A stretch of DNA of 64,000 bases from Methanoperedens sp049303315. Its GTDB lineage: Archaea; Halobacteriota; Methanosarcinia; Methanosarcinales; Methanoperedenaceae. This document shows, piece by piece, positions 35,943 to 45,653 of the stretch (position 1 is its first letter; the number at the start of each line of letters is the position of its first letter). The stretch spans positions 62,001 to 126,000 of the forward strand of contig JBAQMZ010000029.1 in NCBI GenBank assembly GCA_049303315.1, in the 5' to 3' direction. Both the position numbers and the translations under genes were made by a program. The notes under the pieces were generated by a model. The model was not told where the DNA came from. It saw nothing but the letters and a program-made list of their open reading frames with translations, and searched no databases.

Positions 35943-37093
35943 AGTTCTCAGTATTGCTTCCAACCCGTAATGGTGGACGCTTTCTAGCCAATTGCATGAG
36001 TTCAATTCTGAAGCAGCCATACTATGATATGGAGTTGGTGGTATCCGATAATGCCAACACAGATGAAACCCAGGCCGTTATCGCGTCATTTGCCAGGGAT
36101 TCTCGGCTAAAAGTGATACGTTTGGATAAACCTGTCTCTGTTACCGATAACTGGAATCATGCTCTTCACGCTAGTTCTGGGGACTATATTCTGATGATTG
36201 GTGACGATGATTATCTGTTGCCGGGCTATTTTCATAGAGTTGAGCAAATTCTGGAAAAATACGGCAATCCTGAGTGCATCACTTATAATGCTTATACTTA
36301 TGTGGCTCCTGATTCTATAAACGGTAATACGCGAAGTTATTATAAGGAGTCTCATTTCGAATTTGGTTCAGATTTTGAAAAGGAGGGTTTGATATCTATA
36401 GAGAAGCGCTCTGCTATTGTTCGCGACATGTATCGATTTCATGTCCGCATCCCGCTTAACATGCAAACAACCTTGATGTCGCGTCAGGCGATAAACAAGA
36501 TATCTGAAGGGATATTTCAACCACCATTCCCGGATCACTATGCATTGAATGCCCTATTATTAAACGCGAAGGTCTGGGCTTACGTACCTGAAAACCTGCT
36601 TGTTGTTGGTGTATCGCCTAAGTCTTTTGGTCATTTTGTCTATAGCAATCAACAAAATAAAGGGCAGGCTTATTTAGGAATAGCATCCAATTTTAAAAAT
36701 CGTCTGCCGGGTAATGAGCTGATAAATCATATGCATGTTTGGCTTGCCCTTTTAAAGTCAAACTATAAAGACCGTCTTGACGGTATTGAAATCAACCGTG
36801 CGGGTTATGTGAGGAGGCAGGTCTACTCTTGGTATCTCCAATATAAATTTGGCGCCATCTCTTTAAGGGACTTGATCATTATGACCCGTAAACTATCAAT
36901 AGGGGATTGGCTTGGTTTATTGTCTTCTATCGTTGATAAGGCAAGTTGGTTACGCTTATGGCGGATATTAAGATTTTCGAAAAGCAATAAGATGCAAATT
37001 CTATGGTATGGATTACATCCTTTGGATAATATTTCAAATATTGAAGAGTTTGCAAGTTGGATTAGTAGTCAGTCATCTGTTAGAAAGGGGTGA
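35939..37093 (+). CDS. Family 2 glycosyltransferase
   Basis: A 384-residue GT-A enzyme. FSVLLPTRNGGRFLANCMSSIL, VVSDNANTDETQAVI and MIGDDDYLLPGY (GDDD) give the GT2 core. The region after residue 180 is variable and probably binds the acceptor. Overlaps its upstream methyltransferase and is followed after 3 bp by another transferase, making a three-gene unit. Confidence 0.87.
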   Translation: MKFSVLLPTRNGGRFLANCMSSILKQPYYDMELVVSDNANTDETQAVIASFARDSRLKVIRLDKPVSVTDNWNHALHASSGDYILMIGDDDYLLPGYFHRVEQILEKYGNPECITYNAYTYVAPDSINGNTRSYYKESHFEFGSDFEKEGLISIEKRSAIVRDMYRFHVRIPLNMQTTLMSRQAINKISEGIFQPPFPDHYALNALLLNAKVWAYVPENLLVVGVSPKSFGHFVYSNQQNKGQAYLGIASNFKNRLPGNELINHMHVWLALLKSNYKDRLDGIEINRAGYVRRQVYSWYLQYKFGAISLRDLIIMTRKLSIGDWLGLLSSIVDKASWLRLWRILRFSKSNKMQILWYGLHPLDNISNIEEFASWISSQSSVRKG

Positions 37094-37096
37094 TTT

Positions 37097-38146
37097 ATGG
37101 ATCTGAATGATTTACGAATTGGCTATGTTCCACTTAGCAATAAGTTAGATCAGCCGGGCGATAGACGTAGATTCTGCTATTATGCAAACAAGAGGAATAT
37201 CGCATTTGAAATAGCAATACCTTCTGAAAGTTATGATTTGGTTGTTGTAACAGAGGGTGGTGACCTTAGCGTCTGGAGCGACTATCACAAGAGTAATGCA
37301 AAAATTGTGTTCGATTTTATTGATTCATATCTGGCTATCCCCAGATGGGACTCAAAAGGGCTCCTGAGGGGACTGGCTAAATATGTTGCAGGTCAAAGCC
37401 AATATTTACGATTGGATCATTGGAAAACCCTGAAAGCTATGTGCAGACGAGCAGACGGGGTAATATGCAGCACGGATGAGCAAAAACAAGACATTCTTCA
37501 ATTTTGTCAAAATGTCCATATTATTTTAGATATCCATAGTACCGTCTCGCGCGCTGTTAAGACGGATTATTCTGCTGGTGATGTCTTCAATTTTGTTTGG
37601 GAGGGCCTACCACAAAATATTCTGTCATTTTATGAAATCAAAGATGTGCTCGAATCTCTTAAAAGGAATTATAAAATTGCCCTGCATATCGTGACCGATC
37701 TCGAATACAGACAATATCTGACAAAATATCGCAAACGGCAAACTGTCGATATCGCCCGCAAACTGTTTGATAATATTTATATTTACGAGTGGAACGAGCA
37801 ACTTTGTTCTTCCATTATTAGTGCATGTGATATGGCGTTGATTCCTCTTCCACTAAGTGATCCTTTGTATAGAGGAAAACCGGAAAACAAACTTTTGCTC
37901 TTTTGGCGGATGGGAGTTCCTGTGGTAACATCCGCGACTCCTGCGTATATCCGTGCGATGCAAGGTTGCGGGTTACCGATGACGTGCCGCACTACAGATG
38001 ATTGGATTAGGATATTGGAGCATTACATGGGCGATGAGGAAGCAAGGCGGGACGCAGGGCAATGTGGTTTAGCTTATGCCAATGAGCATTACAGTGAGGA
38101 GATGATACTCAAGAGGTGGGATGATGTTTTTGCCTCAGTGCTTTAG
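37097..38146 (+). CDS. GT-B-like glycosyltransferase
   Basis: A 349-residue protein beginning IGYVPLSNKLDQPGDRRRFCYYANKRNI, with YDLVVVTEGGDLS, a central IYEWNEQLCSSIISACDMALIPLPLSDPLYRGKPENKLLLFWRMGVPVV and a C-terminal MGDEEARRDAGQCGLAYANEHYSEE. This is the donor-binding half of a GT4-like enzyme, although the usual EAxAxG is replaced by ENKLLLFWRMG. Specificity unknown. Confidence 0.7.
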   Translation: MDLNDLRIGYVPLSNKLDQPGDRRRFCYYANKRNIAFEIAIPSESYDLVVVTEGGDLSVWSDYHKSNAKIVFDFIDSYLAIPRWDSKGLLRGLAKYVAGQSQYLRLDHWKTLKAMCRRADGVICSTDEQKQDILQFCQNVHIILDIHSTVSRAVKTDYSAGDVFNFVWEGLPQNILSFYEIKDVLESLKRNYKIALHIVTDLEYRQYLTKYRKRQTVDIARKLFDNIYIYEWNEQLCSSIISACDMALIPLPLSDPLYRGKPENKLLLFWRMGVPVVTSATPAYIRAMQGCGLPMTCRTTDDWIRILEHYMGDEEARRDAGQCGLAYANEHYSEEMILKRWDDVFASVL

Positions 38147-38154
38147 GAACAAAT

Positions 38155-38256
38155 ATGGGTGGCATAGCTGGATTTTTTAAACAAAAATGTTATTCGAGCG
38201 ATAGCGAGTTAAGGGCATCGGTGTCACAAATGGCAAATGCGTGGGCTGGCATATAG
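38155..38256 (+). pseudogene. Asparagine-synthetase 5' remnant
   Basis: An ATG at 38155 opens a 33-codon frame MGGIAGFF-KQKC, SDSELRASVSQMANA ending in TAG. This is the beginning of an AsnB glutaminase domain (normally MCGIAGF) in which the nucleophile Cys2 is changed to Gly and the gene is cut before the HRGPD block. An intact relative lies at 40880. The rest of 38257-38372 has no recognisable gene. Confidence 0.65.
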
Positions 38257-38372
38257 CCAGGGATAATAGCTATGCCTAAGGTATAATATTATTTATATTG
38301 ACAATATGAAATATAATAAGAAAACCATAACCTACACTGAGATTGCAAAGTTTACGTAGAGAAAATGAAATT

Positions 38373-39383
38373 ATGTATTACGCTGACAAACTTGGAATCT
38401 TAAGAGATATTTTCGCCACAAATGAGATATTATTGGAAACCAATTGTTTAGCTGTGGATGGTCATATTTATCCAATTATTGATGACGTTATTATTCTTCT
38501 CGATCCAATGCAATATCCTGATTTACTTAAAAATCAGCTAGACGAGTGGCAAAAGTCAATTAAAGGTAAACCAAAAGTTGAGCCAACTGATTTTGCTGAA
38601 GACATACAATTTACATTTGGGGAAGAGTGGAAGAGATTCCCAGATATATTACCGGAGCATAAACAAGAATTTTTGCAGTATTTTGATTTAGTAAATCTGT
38701 CTGAGTTAAGGAATCATAGAGTTTGTGATTTAGGTTGCGGTATTGGGCGTTGGAGCTTCTTTATAAGCGATAAATGCCGTGAGCTGATATTGGTAGATTT
38801 TTCAGAGGCTATTTTTGTTGCCCGCCGCAATTTAGCAAACACAAACAATACATTTTTCTTTATGGGGGACCTTAAGAAACTGCCATTTCGAAACGATTTT
38901 GCAGATTTTTTATTTTGTCTGGGTGTACTTCATCACTTACCTACAGCGGCGATCGATGAAGTCCTGACGCTAAAAAAATATGCGCCACAGTTATTAGTAT
39001 ATCTTTATTATGCCTTAGATAATCGCCCATTTTATTATCGCATTCTACTCTCCCTTGTAACCAAAATGCGTTTAAAAGTGGCTACCCAGAGGAATCCGAT
39101 ATTTAGAGAGGTATTTACATGGTTTTGTATTATTGGAATATATCTTCCATTATTGGCACTCGGTAAAGCCTTGAGACCCTTTAGACTATCTCACTATGTT
39201 CCTCTTTATGATGGCTATCAAGGTAAAAGTGTAAATCGTATCCGCCAAGATGTATATGACCGTTTCTTTACGCGAATTGAGCAGCGCTATAGTAAAAAAC
39301 AGATTATGACGCTGAAGGATACATTCACTAAAATTATTGTTTCAGATAATTTGCCTTATTGGCATTTTATTTGTCAAAAATGA
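38373..39383 (+). CDS. SAM-dependent methyltransferase with Trm112-like head
   Basis: A protein of about 336 residues. The N-terminal segment (residues about 8-45, LETNCLAVDGHIYPIIDDVIILLDP) resembles the Trm112-type small domain that precedes some methyltransferases. The catalytic domain has RVCDLGCGIGRWSFFISDKC, LVDFSEAIFVARRNL and FLFCLGVLHHLP. A C-terminal part has one or two hydrophobic helices (WFCIIGIYLPLLALGKAL), suggesting membrane association. ATG 38373 is used because homology begins near it. Confidence 0.75.
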   Translation: MYYADKLGILRDIFATNEILLETNCLAVDGHIYPIIDDVIILLDPMQYPDLLKNQLDEWQKSIKGKPKVEPTDFAEDIQFTFGEEWKRFPDILPEHKQEFLQYFDLVNLSELRNHRVCDLGCGIGRWSFFISDKCRELILVDFSEAIFVARRNLANTNNTFFFMGDLKKLPFRNDFADFLFCLGVLHHLPTAAIDEVLTLKKYAPQLLVYLYYALDNRPFYYRILLSLVTKMRLKVATQRNPIFREVFTWFCIIGIYLPLLALGKALRPFRLSHYVPLYDGYQGKSVNRIRQDVYDRFFTRIEQRYSKKQIMTLKDTFTKIIVSDNLPYWHFICQK

Positions 39384-39559
39384 AAGTTTCAGTGAGTGAA
39401 TGCTTTAAAGTTACTAAGTATGTAATATGCGTGAAATAGCTGAATTTAATATCTGCCGCCAAACTGAAAGCGACGATATCAAAAACTCAGTCATGCTGAT
39501 AGCCAATGCTTATGTTACTTGGGATTGAGGTTAGCGATACATTGAAGGAGAAATGCAGG

Positions 39560-40861
39560 ATGTACACTCAGTTAAAAACCCATGACAAATGGTGGACATA
39601 TGTCCTTATAGCAACCTGTGGAATTGGCATAGGGTTTGCTGTACCAGGCTTTTTAGATATTGTTACAGCACTAGGACATAACATTCCCCAGGATGATTTA
39701 GCTACAGACTATTTTACTGCGTTAGTATGGGCAACAGTATTAGGAGTGAGCATTCTTGTATGGCCCATCCATACAAGGGATAAGACAGGTTTATTAGTAG
39801 TGTGGTTAGTCAAGTCTCTGGTAACACTGGGCTTCATGTTGCTGTATGAATCCAATTATGGCCTGGATGCATATATGTATTTTGACCAATCCAGACAAAG
39901 CGGTTTTGTATGGGAGGGTTTAAGGATAGGCGCGGGCACAGAGAACATCATCAATCTGGCCTGGTTGCAGAGTCAAGTTATACCAGATTCCTATCACGCC
40001 TTGAAGGTTAGCTTTTCTATGGTGGGCTTGATAGCGGTGTATATATTCTATCGCGCAGCAGTAATCTTTATGCAACAAGAAAATAAAAAAGTTTTTTATA
40101 TATTGGCACTTTTTCCTTCATTTTTGTTTTGGTCTTCTATTTTAGGCAAAGACCCCATTATGTTATTAGGCATATCCCTGTATGTTTATGGGGTTGTAGG
40201 ATTGTATCGACGTAAAAGATTACGTTATCTGTGGGTGATAGCATCAGGAGTTATAGTGGCCGCCATCATCCGTTCGTGGTTGGCGCCTATTTTATTGGCA
40301 CCGCTGTTAATATTATCATTGCAGGTGGTGCGGGGCAAGATATCAAGGATAGCAATTATTGCTTTTGTACTTGTGGTTTTTTTACTTTCTTTTAATCAAT
40401 TTATGAACATGTTAGATCTGAAAAACGTGGATGATCTGGTTGCAACTACAAATAGACTATCTCGTTCTTGGGCAATTGGAGGTTCTGCCCAAGAAGTGTC
40501 GGAGTTCACAAGTATCAGTTCTATGGTAGCCTTCGTTCCCATAGGAGCATTCACGGCATTATTTCGGCCTCTGCCCGGTGATGTCCTTAATCCCTTTGGC
40601 ATGCTCGCAGGTCTGGAAAATTTAGTTTTGCTTATCATGCTGCTGCTCGCGATTAAGCGTATGCACTGGAGCGAGCTAAAAGAACCGCTAGTCCTATGGG
40701 CTATTTTGTTAGTGATAATATGGGCGATTGTATATGGTTTTATTTCATATCAAAATTTAGGCAGTGCGGTGCGTTTTAGATTGCAAATATTACCAGTAAT
40801 GCTGGGCATTTTGCTCTACCTTGGAAGGCGGCATACAAGGGTAATACCTGCCAGACGATGA
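39560..40861 (+). CDS. Polytopic membrane protein, Wzy-like polymerase candidate
   Basis: About 433 residues with roughly ten hydrophobic segments. The sequence GLDAYMYFDQSR in an extracytoplasmic loop and FPSFLFWSSILGKDPIMLLGISLYVYGVVG recall EpsG/Wzy-type polymerases, and SSMVAFVPIGAFTALFRPLPGD a later loop. The position among glycosyltransferases and before asnB fits a repeat-unit polymerase. It could also be a mannosyltransferase-like enzyme. The 176-bp space before it holds only a 33-codon frame without known relatives. Confidence 0.6.
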   Translation: MYTQLKTHDKWWTYVLIATCGIGIGFAVPGFLDIVTALGHNIPQDDLATDYFTALVWATVLGVSILVWPIHTRDKTGLLVVWLVKSLVTLGFMLLYESNYGLDAYMYFDQSRQSGFVWEGLRIGAGTENIINLAWLQSQVIPDSYHALKVSFSMVGLIAVYIFYRAAVIFMQQENKKVFYILALFPSFLFWSSILGKDPIMLLGISLYVYGVVGLYRRKRLRYLWVIASGVIVAAIIRSWLAPILLAPLLILSLQVVRGKISRIAIIAFVLVVFLLSFNQFMNMLDLKNVDDLVATTNRLSRSWAIGGSAQEVSEFTSISSMVAFVPIGAFTALFRPLPGDVLNPFGMLAGLENLVLLIMLLLAIKRMHWSELKEPLVLWAILLVIIWAIVYGFISYQNLGSAVRFRLQILPVMLGILLYLGRRHTRVIPARR

Positions 40862-40879
40862 CACCATTTGGAAAGGACT

Positions 40880-42835
40880 ATGTGCGGTATAACAGGATTT
40901 CTTGGTTTAAATCATCAAAAAGTCAACTTGCTGGAGACCACAGTCAAGCATATGGCTGATACTCTCAATCACCGTGGTCCGGATGATAGTGGGGTGTGGG
41001 TAGATGCTGAAACAGGCATAGCTTTGGGTCATCGCCGTCTCTCCATTGTGGATCTCTCCTCAACAGGTCATCAGCCCATGCATTCAGCCAGTGGTCGCTA
41101 TGTAATCGTCTTCAATGGGGAGATTTATAACTTCAAAACTCTGCGCAGTGAGCTTGAAGCACTGGAGCATAAATTCCGCGGCAATTCAGATACTGAGGTG
41201 ATGCTGGCAGCCATTAGCTACTGGGGATTAGAGGCGGCAGTAAAGCGTTTTAACGGCATGTTCGCCTTTGCTCTGTGGGATAAACAGGAGCAACGTCTGC
41301 ATCTGGCACGCGACCGGTTGGGTGAAAAGCCACTTTATTACGGGTGGATGGGCAAGACTTTTCTATTCGGATCTGAACTGAAGGCATTGCGCGCCCATCC
41401 CGATTTCAAGGAAAAGATCAATCGTGACGCTCTGGCACTTTACTTGCGCCATAACTATGTGCCTTCACCTTATTCTATCTACAAAGGTATCTATAAACTT
41501 CCACCAGGCACGATTCTATCTTTAAACAGGGGAGATGGAATATCTACACCTGCCCCAATCCCTTACTGGTCGGCCAAGGAGGTGGCTGAATATGGAGTTG
41601 CCAAACCTTTTACAGGCTCAGTAGAGGAAGCTATTAATCATCTGGATGCCTTGCTGCGAGAAGCTGTCAAAATGCGTATGGAGGCTGATGTACCTCTTGG
41701 CGCATTTCTATCTGGGGGGGTAGATTCCTCTCTCGTGGTAGCGCTCATGCAGGCGCAGAGTGATATACCGGTCAAGACCTTTTCCATAGGTTTCAACGAA
41801 AGTGAATACAACGAGGCGAACTATGCGAAAGCAGTAGCTCAACATCTTGGCACTGACCACACAGAGCTTTATATTACACCAGAGCAGGCGATGGCAGTAA
41901 TCCCTCGTTTACCAACTCTATACGATGAACCCTTTGCCGATTCTTCACAAATTCCTACCTTTCTTGTCTCCGAACTTGCACGCCGATATGTAACTGTGAG
42001 CCTCTCTGGCGATGGAGGAGATGAACTTTTTGCTGGATACAACCGCTATTTTTGGGGCCAAAGCATATGGAAGAGGATCGGATGGATGCCTAAAATAATG
42101 AGACTCACAGTATCCGGTATGCTAACTACTTTATCACCGCAGACCTGGGAATCCATGTTCCAAAAGATGAAACATGTATTGCCAGGGAAGATAAAACAGC
42201 AGAATCCAGGCGATAAGCTGCACAAGCTGTCTGAGATACTGGCTGTTGATGACCCGGAAGCGATGTACCTGGGTTTGGTCTCGCACTGGAAAGACCCTTC
42301 GTCTTTGGTGCTGGGTGCCTGTGAGCCTCCTACAGCGCTCACTGACCGCTCTCAGTGGGCGGATTTACCTGATTTCACACAGCGAATGATGTTTCTTGAT
42401 ACCGTGACTTATCTACCAGATGATATTCTGGTAAAAGTGGATCGCGCCAGTATGGGCGTATCGCTGGAAGCGAGGGTTCCGCTACTTGATCATCGAGTGA
42501 TGGAATTTATCTGGCGACTGCCCATGTCCATGAAAATTAGAGACGGTCAAACTAAATGGATATTGCGCCAAGTGCTGTATAAATATGTACCACGGGAATT
42601 GATAGAGCGCCCAAAGATGGGATTTGGTGTGCCCATAGATTCCTGGCTGCGTGGACCTCTACGGGAATGGGCTGAAGTGTTGCTTGATGAGCAGCGGCTA
42701 CGTGAGGAAGGGTTTTTCAATCCTCAGCCAATCCGGGAGAAATGGGCTGAGCACCTTTCGGGTAAGCGAAACTGGCAGTATTATCTATGGGACGTATTAA
42801 TGTTTCAGGCGTGGCTTGATGAGTATGGACATTAA
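40880..42835 (+). CDS. asnB: Asparagine synthetase (glutamine-hydrolysing), AsnB family
   Basis: A 651-residue class II amidotransferase. The start at 40880 is fixed by the requirement for Cys2 as nucleophile (MCGITGFLG), with GGAAAGGAC just upstream. The glutaminase domain shows NHRGPDDSG and FNGEIYNF; the synthetase domain shows the PPi loop SGGVDSSLV and DEPFADSSQIPT, SLSGDGGDELFAGYNRY. In glycan loci such enzymes often amidate uronic acids (WbpS-like) rather than make asparagine. UDP-glucose dehydrogenase at 51 kb supplies a possible uronic acid. Confidence 0.92.
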   Translation: MCGITGFLGLNHQKVNLLETTVKHMADTLNHRGPDDSGVWVDAETGIALGHRRLSIVDLSSTGHQPMHSASGRYVIVFNGEIYNFKTLRSELEALEHKFRGNSDTEVMLAAISYWGLEAAVKRFNGMFAFALWDKQEQRLHLARDRLGEKPLYYGWMGKTFLFGSELKALRAHPDFKEKINRDALALYLRHNYVPSPYSIYKGIYKLPPGTILSLNRGDGISTPAPIPYWSAKEVAEYGVAKPFTGSVEEAINHLDALLREAVKMRMEADVPLGAFLSGGVDSSLVVALMQAQSDIPVKTFSIGFNESEYNEANYAKAVAQHLGTDHTELYITPEQAMAVIPRLPTLYDEPFADSSQIPTFLVSELARRYVTVSLSGDGGDELFAGYNRYFWGQSIWKRIGWMPKIMRLTVSGMLTTLSPQTWESMFQKMKHVLPGKIKQQNPGDKLHKLSEILAVDDPEAMYLGLVSHWKDPSSLVLGACEPPTALTDRSQWADLPDFTQRMMFLDTVTYLPDDILVKVDRASMGVSLEARVPLLDHRVMEFIWRLPMSMKIRDGQTKWILRQVLYKYVPRELIERPKMGFGVPIDSWLRGPLREWAEVLLDEQRLREEGFFNPQPIREKWAEHLSGKRNWQYYLWDVLMFQAWLDEYGH

Positions 42836-42873
42836 CTTTTTCGAGAGAGATGTAGTTCAGACTAAGGAATTAT

Positions 42874-44040
42874 ATGGATGGAAAAACTGGGCATTTGACT
42901 TTACCCTGTAAGCTGCTATTTGTTGTCAATGACGCTGCATATTTTCTTTCACATCGTCTACATGTGGCACAAGCAGCCCAAGAAGTGGGTTTTGAGGTTC
43001 ATGTAGCCACACCAGAAGGACACGCTACGTCTGCCATAGTAGATGAGGGGCTTACTTATCATCCTGTCCCATTGACCCGAAAGGGCGTAAATCCATGGCA
43101 AGAACTTGGCAGTATCGTAGCGTTGGTGAGTTTATACCACAAGCTTCAACCCGACATTGTGCATCACGTTACTATAAAACCGGTTCTTTATGGTGGAATT
43201 GCAGCACGTTTGGCGCGAGTGCCAGCAGTAGTAGATGCTGTGACAGGCTTAGGTTATGTATTTATCGCCAGAGGATTTAAATTGTCACTGTTACGGTCAG
43301 CCGTCAAGCTTGGATATAAGGTTGCCTTGAGTCACAGAAACCAGCGTGTCATCTTTCAGAATCCTGATGATAGCGCGTTATTCCTTGATGCAGGGATAGT
43401 CACTATACGAGATACTGTGCTCATTAAGGGTTCTGGTGTTGATACATCGATCTTCACGCCTCTTCCTGAAGTTAGAGGTACGCCCCTTGTGGTACTGGCT
43501 TCACGTATGCTATGGGATAAAGGCGTGGGAGAATTCGTTGAAGCAGCCAAGATGCTTCGCGCAAAAGGTGTCCATGCAAGGTTTGCTCTGGTGGGAGACA
43601 CCGACTCAGGAAATCCGGCAGCAGTGTCGGCTACTCAACTCGAAACCTGGAAAAATCCTGGTGAAGTGGAGTGGTATGGGAAGCGAGATGATATGCCAGC
43701 GGTTTTTTCCAAAGCTCATGTAGTATGCTTACCATCTTACAGGGAGGGGCTGCCAAGAGCGTTGATCGAAGCAGCCGCCTGCGGCAGGGCGATTGTCACA
43801 ACAGACACTCCTGGATGCAGAGAAATCGTGCGCCATGGTGAAAATGGACTGCTTGTTCCTGTACGTGACAGCAAGGCTCTGGCAGATGCTGTGCGGACAC
43901 TGATTGAGGATCCGGTGCTGCGAGCTAAAATGGGTGCACGGGGACGGGAGATCGCTGTCGCAGAATTTTCGCAAGAGCAAGTTATAAAAGAAACTTTATC
44001 GGTATATCATGAATTGCTGAAAGATAAATGGCCGCAATAG
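42874..44040 (+). CDS. Family 4 glycosyltransferase
   Basis: A 388-residue GT-B enzyme. LLFVVNDAAYFLSHRLHVAQAA, VHHVTIKPVLYGGIAARLARVP and AVTGLGYVF define the N-terminal acceptor half, as in PglA/WbpH-type transferases; ASRMLWDKGVGEFVEAA, LPSYREGLPRALIEAAACGRAIVTTDTPGCREIV with EGLP and the retaining Glu complete the donor half. It lies upstream of an epimerase and a PglC-like initiating enzyme, so it probably adds the second sugar on the lipid carrier. Confidence 0.92.
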   Translation: MDGKTGHLTLPCKLLFVVNDAAYFLSHRLHVAQAAQEVGFEVHVATPEGHATSAIVDEGLTYHPVPLTRKGVNPWQELGSIVALVSLYHKLQPDIVHHVTIKPVLYGGIAARLARVPAVVDAVTGLGYVFIARGFKLSLLRSAVKLGYKVALSHRNQRVIFQNPDDSALFLDAGIVTIRDTVLIKGSGVDTSIFTPLPEVRGTPLVVLASRMLWDKGVGEFVEAAKMLRAKGVHARFALVGDTDSGNPAAVSATQLETWKNPGEVEWYGKRDDMPAVFSKAHVVCLPSYREGLPRALIEAAACGRAIVTTDTPGCREIVRHGENGLLVPVRDSKALADAVRTLIEDPVLRAKMGARGREIAVAEFSQEQVIKETLSVYHELLKDKWPQ

Positions 44041-44053
44041 AGGAGTGAGCAAA

Positions 44054-45031
44054 ATGAAAAAAGTCATGGTAACCGGTGCAAGCGGTTTCATAGGACAGCA
44101 CTTGGTTAACAGATTGCTATCTCAGGGCGTAAAGGTGCATGCTCTTGTCCGCAAACGAAAAGTCTGGTTCTCTGATGAGGTTGAAGTATTTGAAGGTGAA
44201 ATATCTGACAGTGATGCTGTAAAAAGAGCAGTTGCTGGCGTGGATACTGTAATCCATCTGGCAGGCAAGGCGCATGACCTTTCAGGCAGGGATGAGGCAA
44301 AAGATTATTTTGAGGTAAATGTTGAGGGAACGAGAAATCTTTTAGATTGTTGCAATAATTCGCAAGTTAAACATTTTATTTATTTTAGCAGTGTAAAAGC
44401 AATGACTGAATCAAATGAGGATATGTTAGATGAATCATTCACCCCAAAGCCAACAACCCCCTACGGTGAAAGCAAACTTGCTGCTGAAAAGCTAGTTGCC
44501 GAGTATGGTGTAAGCTCTGGGATCAAAACGGCTTCATTGCGTTTATGTGCTGTATATGGTCCTGGTAATAAAGGGAACGTCTATACTTTAATAGAAGCAA
44601 TAGACCGTGGAAGATTTGTGATGATGGGTCACGGCAACAATTCGCGCAGCATGGTTTATGTCGGGAATGTCGTTGATGCCACAATTGCTGTTATCGAACG
44701 AAATAAATCATGTGAGGCGGTATATATAGTGACGGATGGGATTGATTATACAATTAAGGAATTATACGAGATAATTGCAAGAAGATTAGGTAAAAGACCA
44801 CTGCCATTTCATGTTCCAATGGTTATAGCAAGAGGACTCGGTTGGGTAGGCGACATCGGGGGCAGTATAACTGGGAAAAATCTAGCTTTTAATTCTGAGG
44901 TACTAAATAAGCTTACCAGTTCCCTTACTTTTTCATCTCGGAAAATTCAAGAAGAAGTTGGATTTAAGCCAAAATACAACCTTTATAATGCTATTGATGA
45001 AACAATTGAGTGGTATAGAGGATGCAAATAG
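44054..45031 (+). CDS. NAD-dependent sugar epimerase/dehydratase
   Basis: A 325-residue extended SDR: VMVTGASGFIGQHLVNRLL, FSSVKAMTES and TPYGESKLAAEKL (YxxxK). MVYVGNVVDATIAVIE and the C-terminal HVPMVIARGLGWVGD match WbpV/GalE-like enzymes paired with PglC-type transferases, where they supply the N-acetylhexosamine substrate. It overlaps the next gene by 10 bp. Confidence 0.85.
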   Translation: MKKVMVTGASGFIGQHLVNRLLSQGVKVHALVRKRKVWFSDEVEVFEGEISDSDAVKRAVAGVDTVIHLAGKAHDLSGRDEAKDYFEVNVEGTRNLLDCCNNSQVKHFIYFSSVKAMTESNEDMLDESFTPKPTTPYGESKLAAEKLVAEYGVSSGIKTASLRLCAVYGPGNKGNVYTLIEAIDRGRFVMMGHGNNSRSMVYVGNVVDATIAVIERNKSCEAVYIVTDGIDYTIKELYEIIARRLGKRPLPFHVPMVIARGLGWVGDIGGSITGKNLAFNSEVLNKLTSSLTFSSRKIQEEVGFKPKYNLYNAIDETIEWYRGCK

Positions 45032-45606
45032 GAAATGTAGTCAATACGAAAAGGCTGTTTGATTTCCTATCAGCTTCTTCATTATTACTTGTATTGTTGC
45101 CGATAATTCTATTCATATCGCTATTTATAAAGTTAACATCCGATGGCCCCGTATTTTATATCTCAGACAGGGTTGGAGTTCAAAATAACATCTTTAAAAT
45201 GTATAAATTCCGTACAATGATAGTTGGCACTCCACCTGTTGCTACTCATCTATTAATAAACCCGGAAAAATATCTGACCCCAACGGGTAGATTCTTAAGA
45301 AAAACAAGCCTTGATGAACTACCTCAACTTTTTAATATAATCCGAGGCAAAATGAGTGTTGTCGGTCCAAGACCAGCATTATATAATCAGAATGATTTAA
45401 TTGAACTTCGAACTAAAAAAGGGATACACAAACTAATTCCTGGCTTTACTGGCTGGGCGCAAATAAATGGCAGAGATGGACTTTCCATACCTGAAAAGGT
45501 AGATTTTGATGAGTACTATTTAAAGCATCAGTGCTTTTTATTAGATCTTAAAATAATATGGAAAACTATTTTCAAGGTGATAAAAGCTGAAGGGGTTAAA
45601 CATTAA
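45022..45606 (+). CDS. Initiating phosphoglycosyltransferase (PglC/WbaP C-terminal type)
   Basis: A 194-residue monotopic phosphoglycosyltransferase. KRLFDFLSASSLLLVLLPIILFIS is the re-entrant membrane helix, KMYKFRTM the arginine motif, RKTSLDELPQLFNIIRGKMSVVGPRP the catalytic Asp-Glu block, and PGFTGWAQINGRDG the C-terminal block. It moves a sugar 1-phosphate from UDP-sugar to a polyprenyl phosphate, starting repeat-unit assembly. The type is bacterial in origin and lies 2 kb from a broken Alg7/MraY-type enzyme that could have done the same job. Confidence 0.92.
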   Translation: MQIGNVVNTKRLFDFLSASSLLLVLLPIILFISLFIKLTSDGPVFYISDRVGVQNNIFKMYKFRTMIVGTPPVATHLLINPEKYLTPTGRFLRKTSLDELPQLFNIIRGKMSVVGPRPALYNQNDLIELRTKKGIHKLIPGFTGWAQINGRDGLSIPEKVDFDEYYLKHQCFLLDLKIIWKTIFKVIKAEGVKH

Positions 45607-45653
45607 TTTAAATTTGATTTTATTTATAATTTAAAATTAAAATATGCGATATT

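Noticed and set aside
41714..41720. G7 run in asnB as a second phase-variable tract
   Set aside because: Seven Gs over the SGGVDS codons are common by chance and well below the length of the hddA run.
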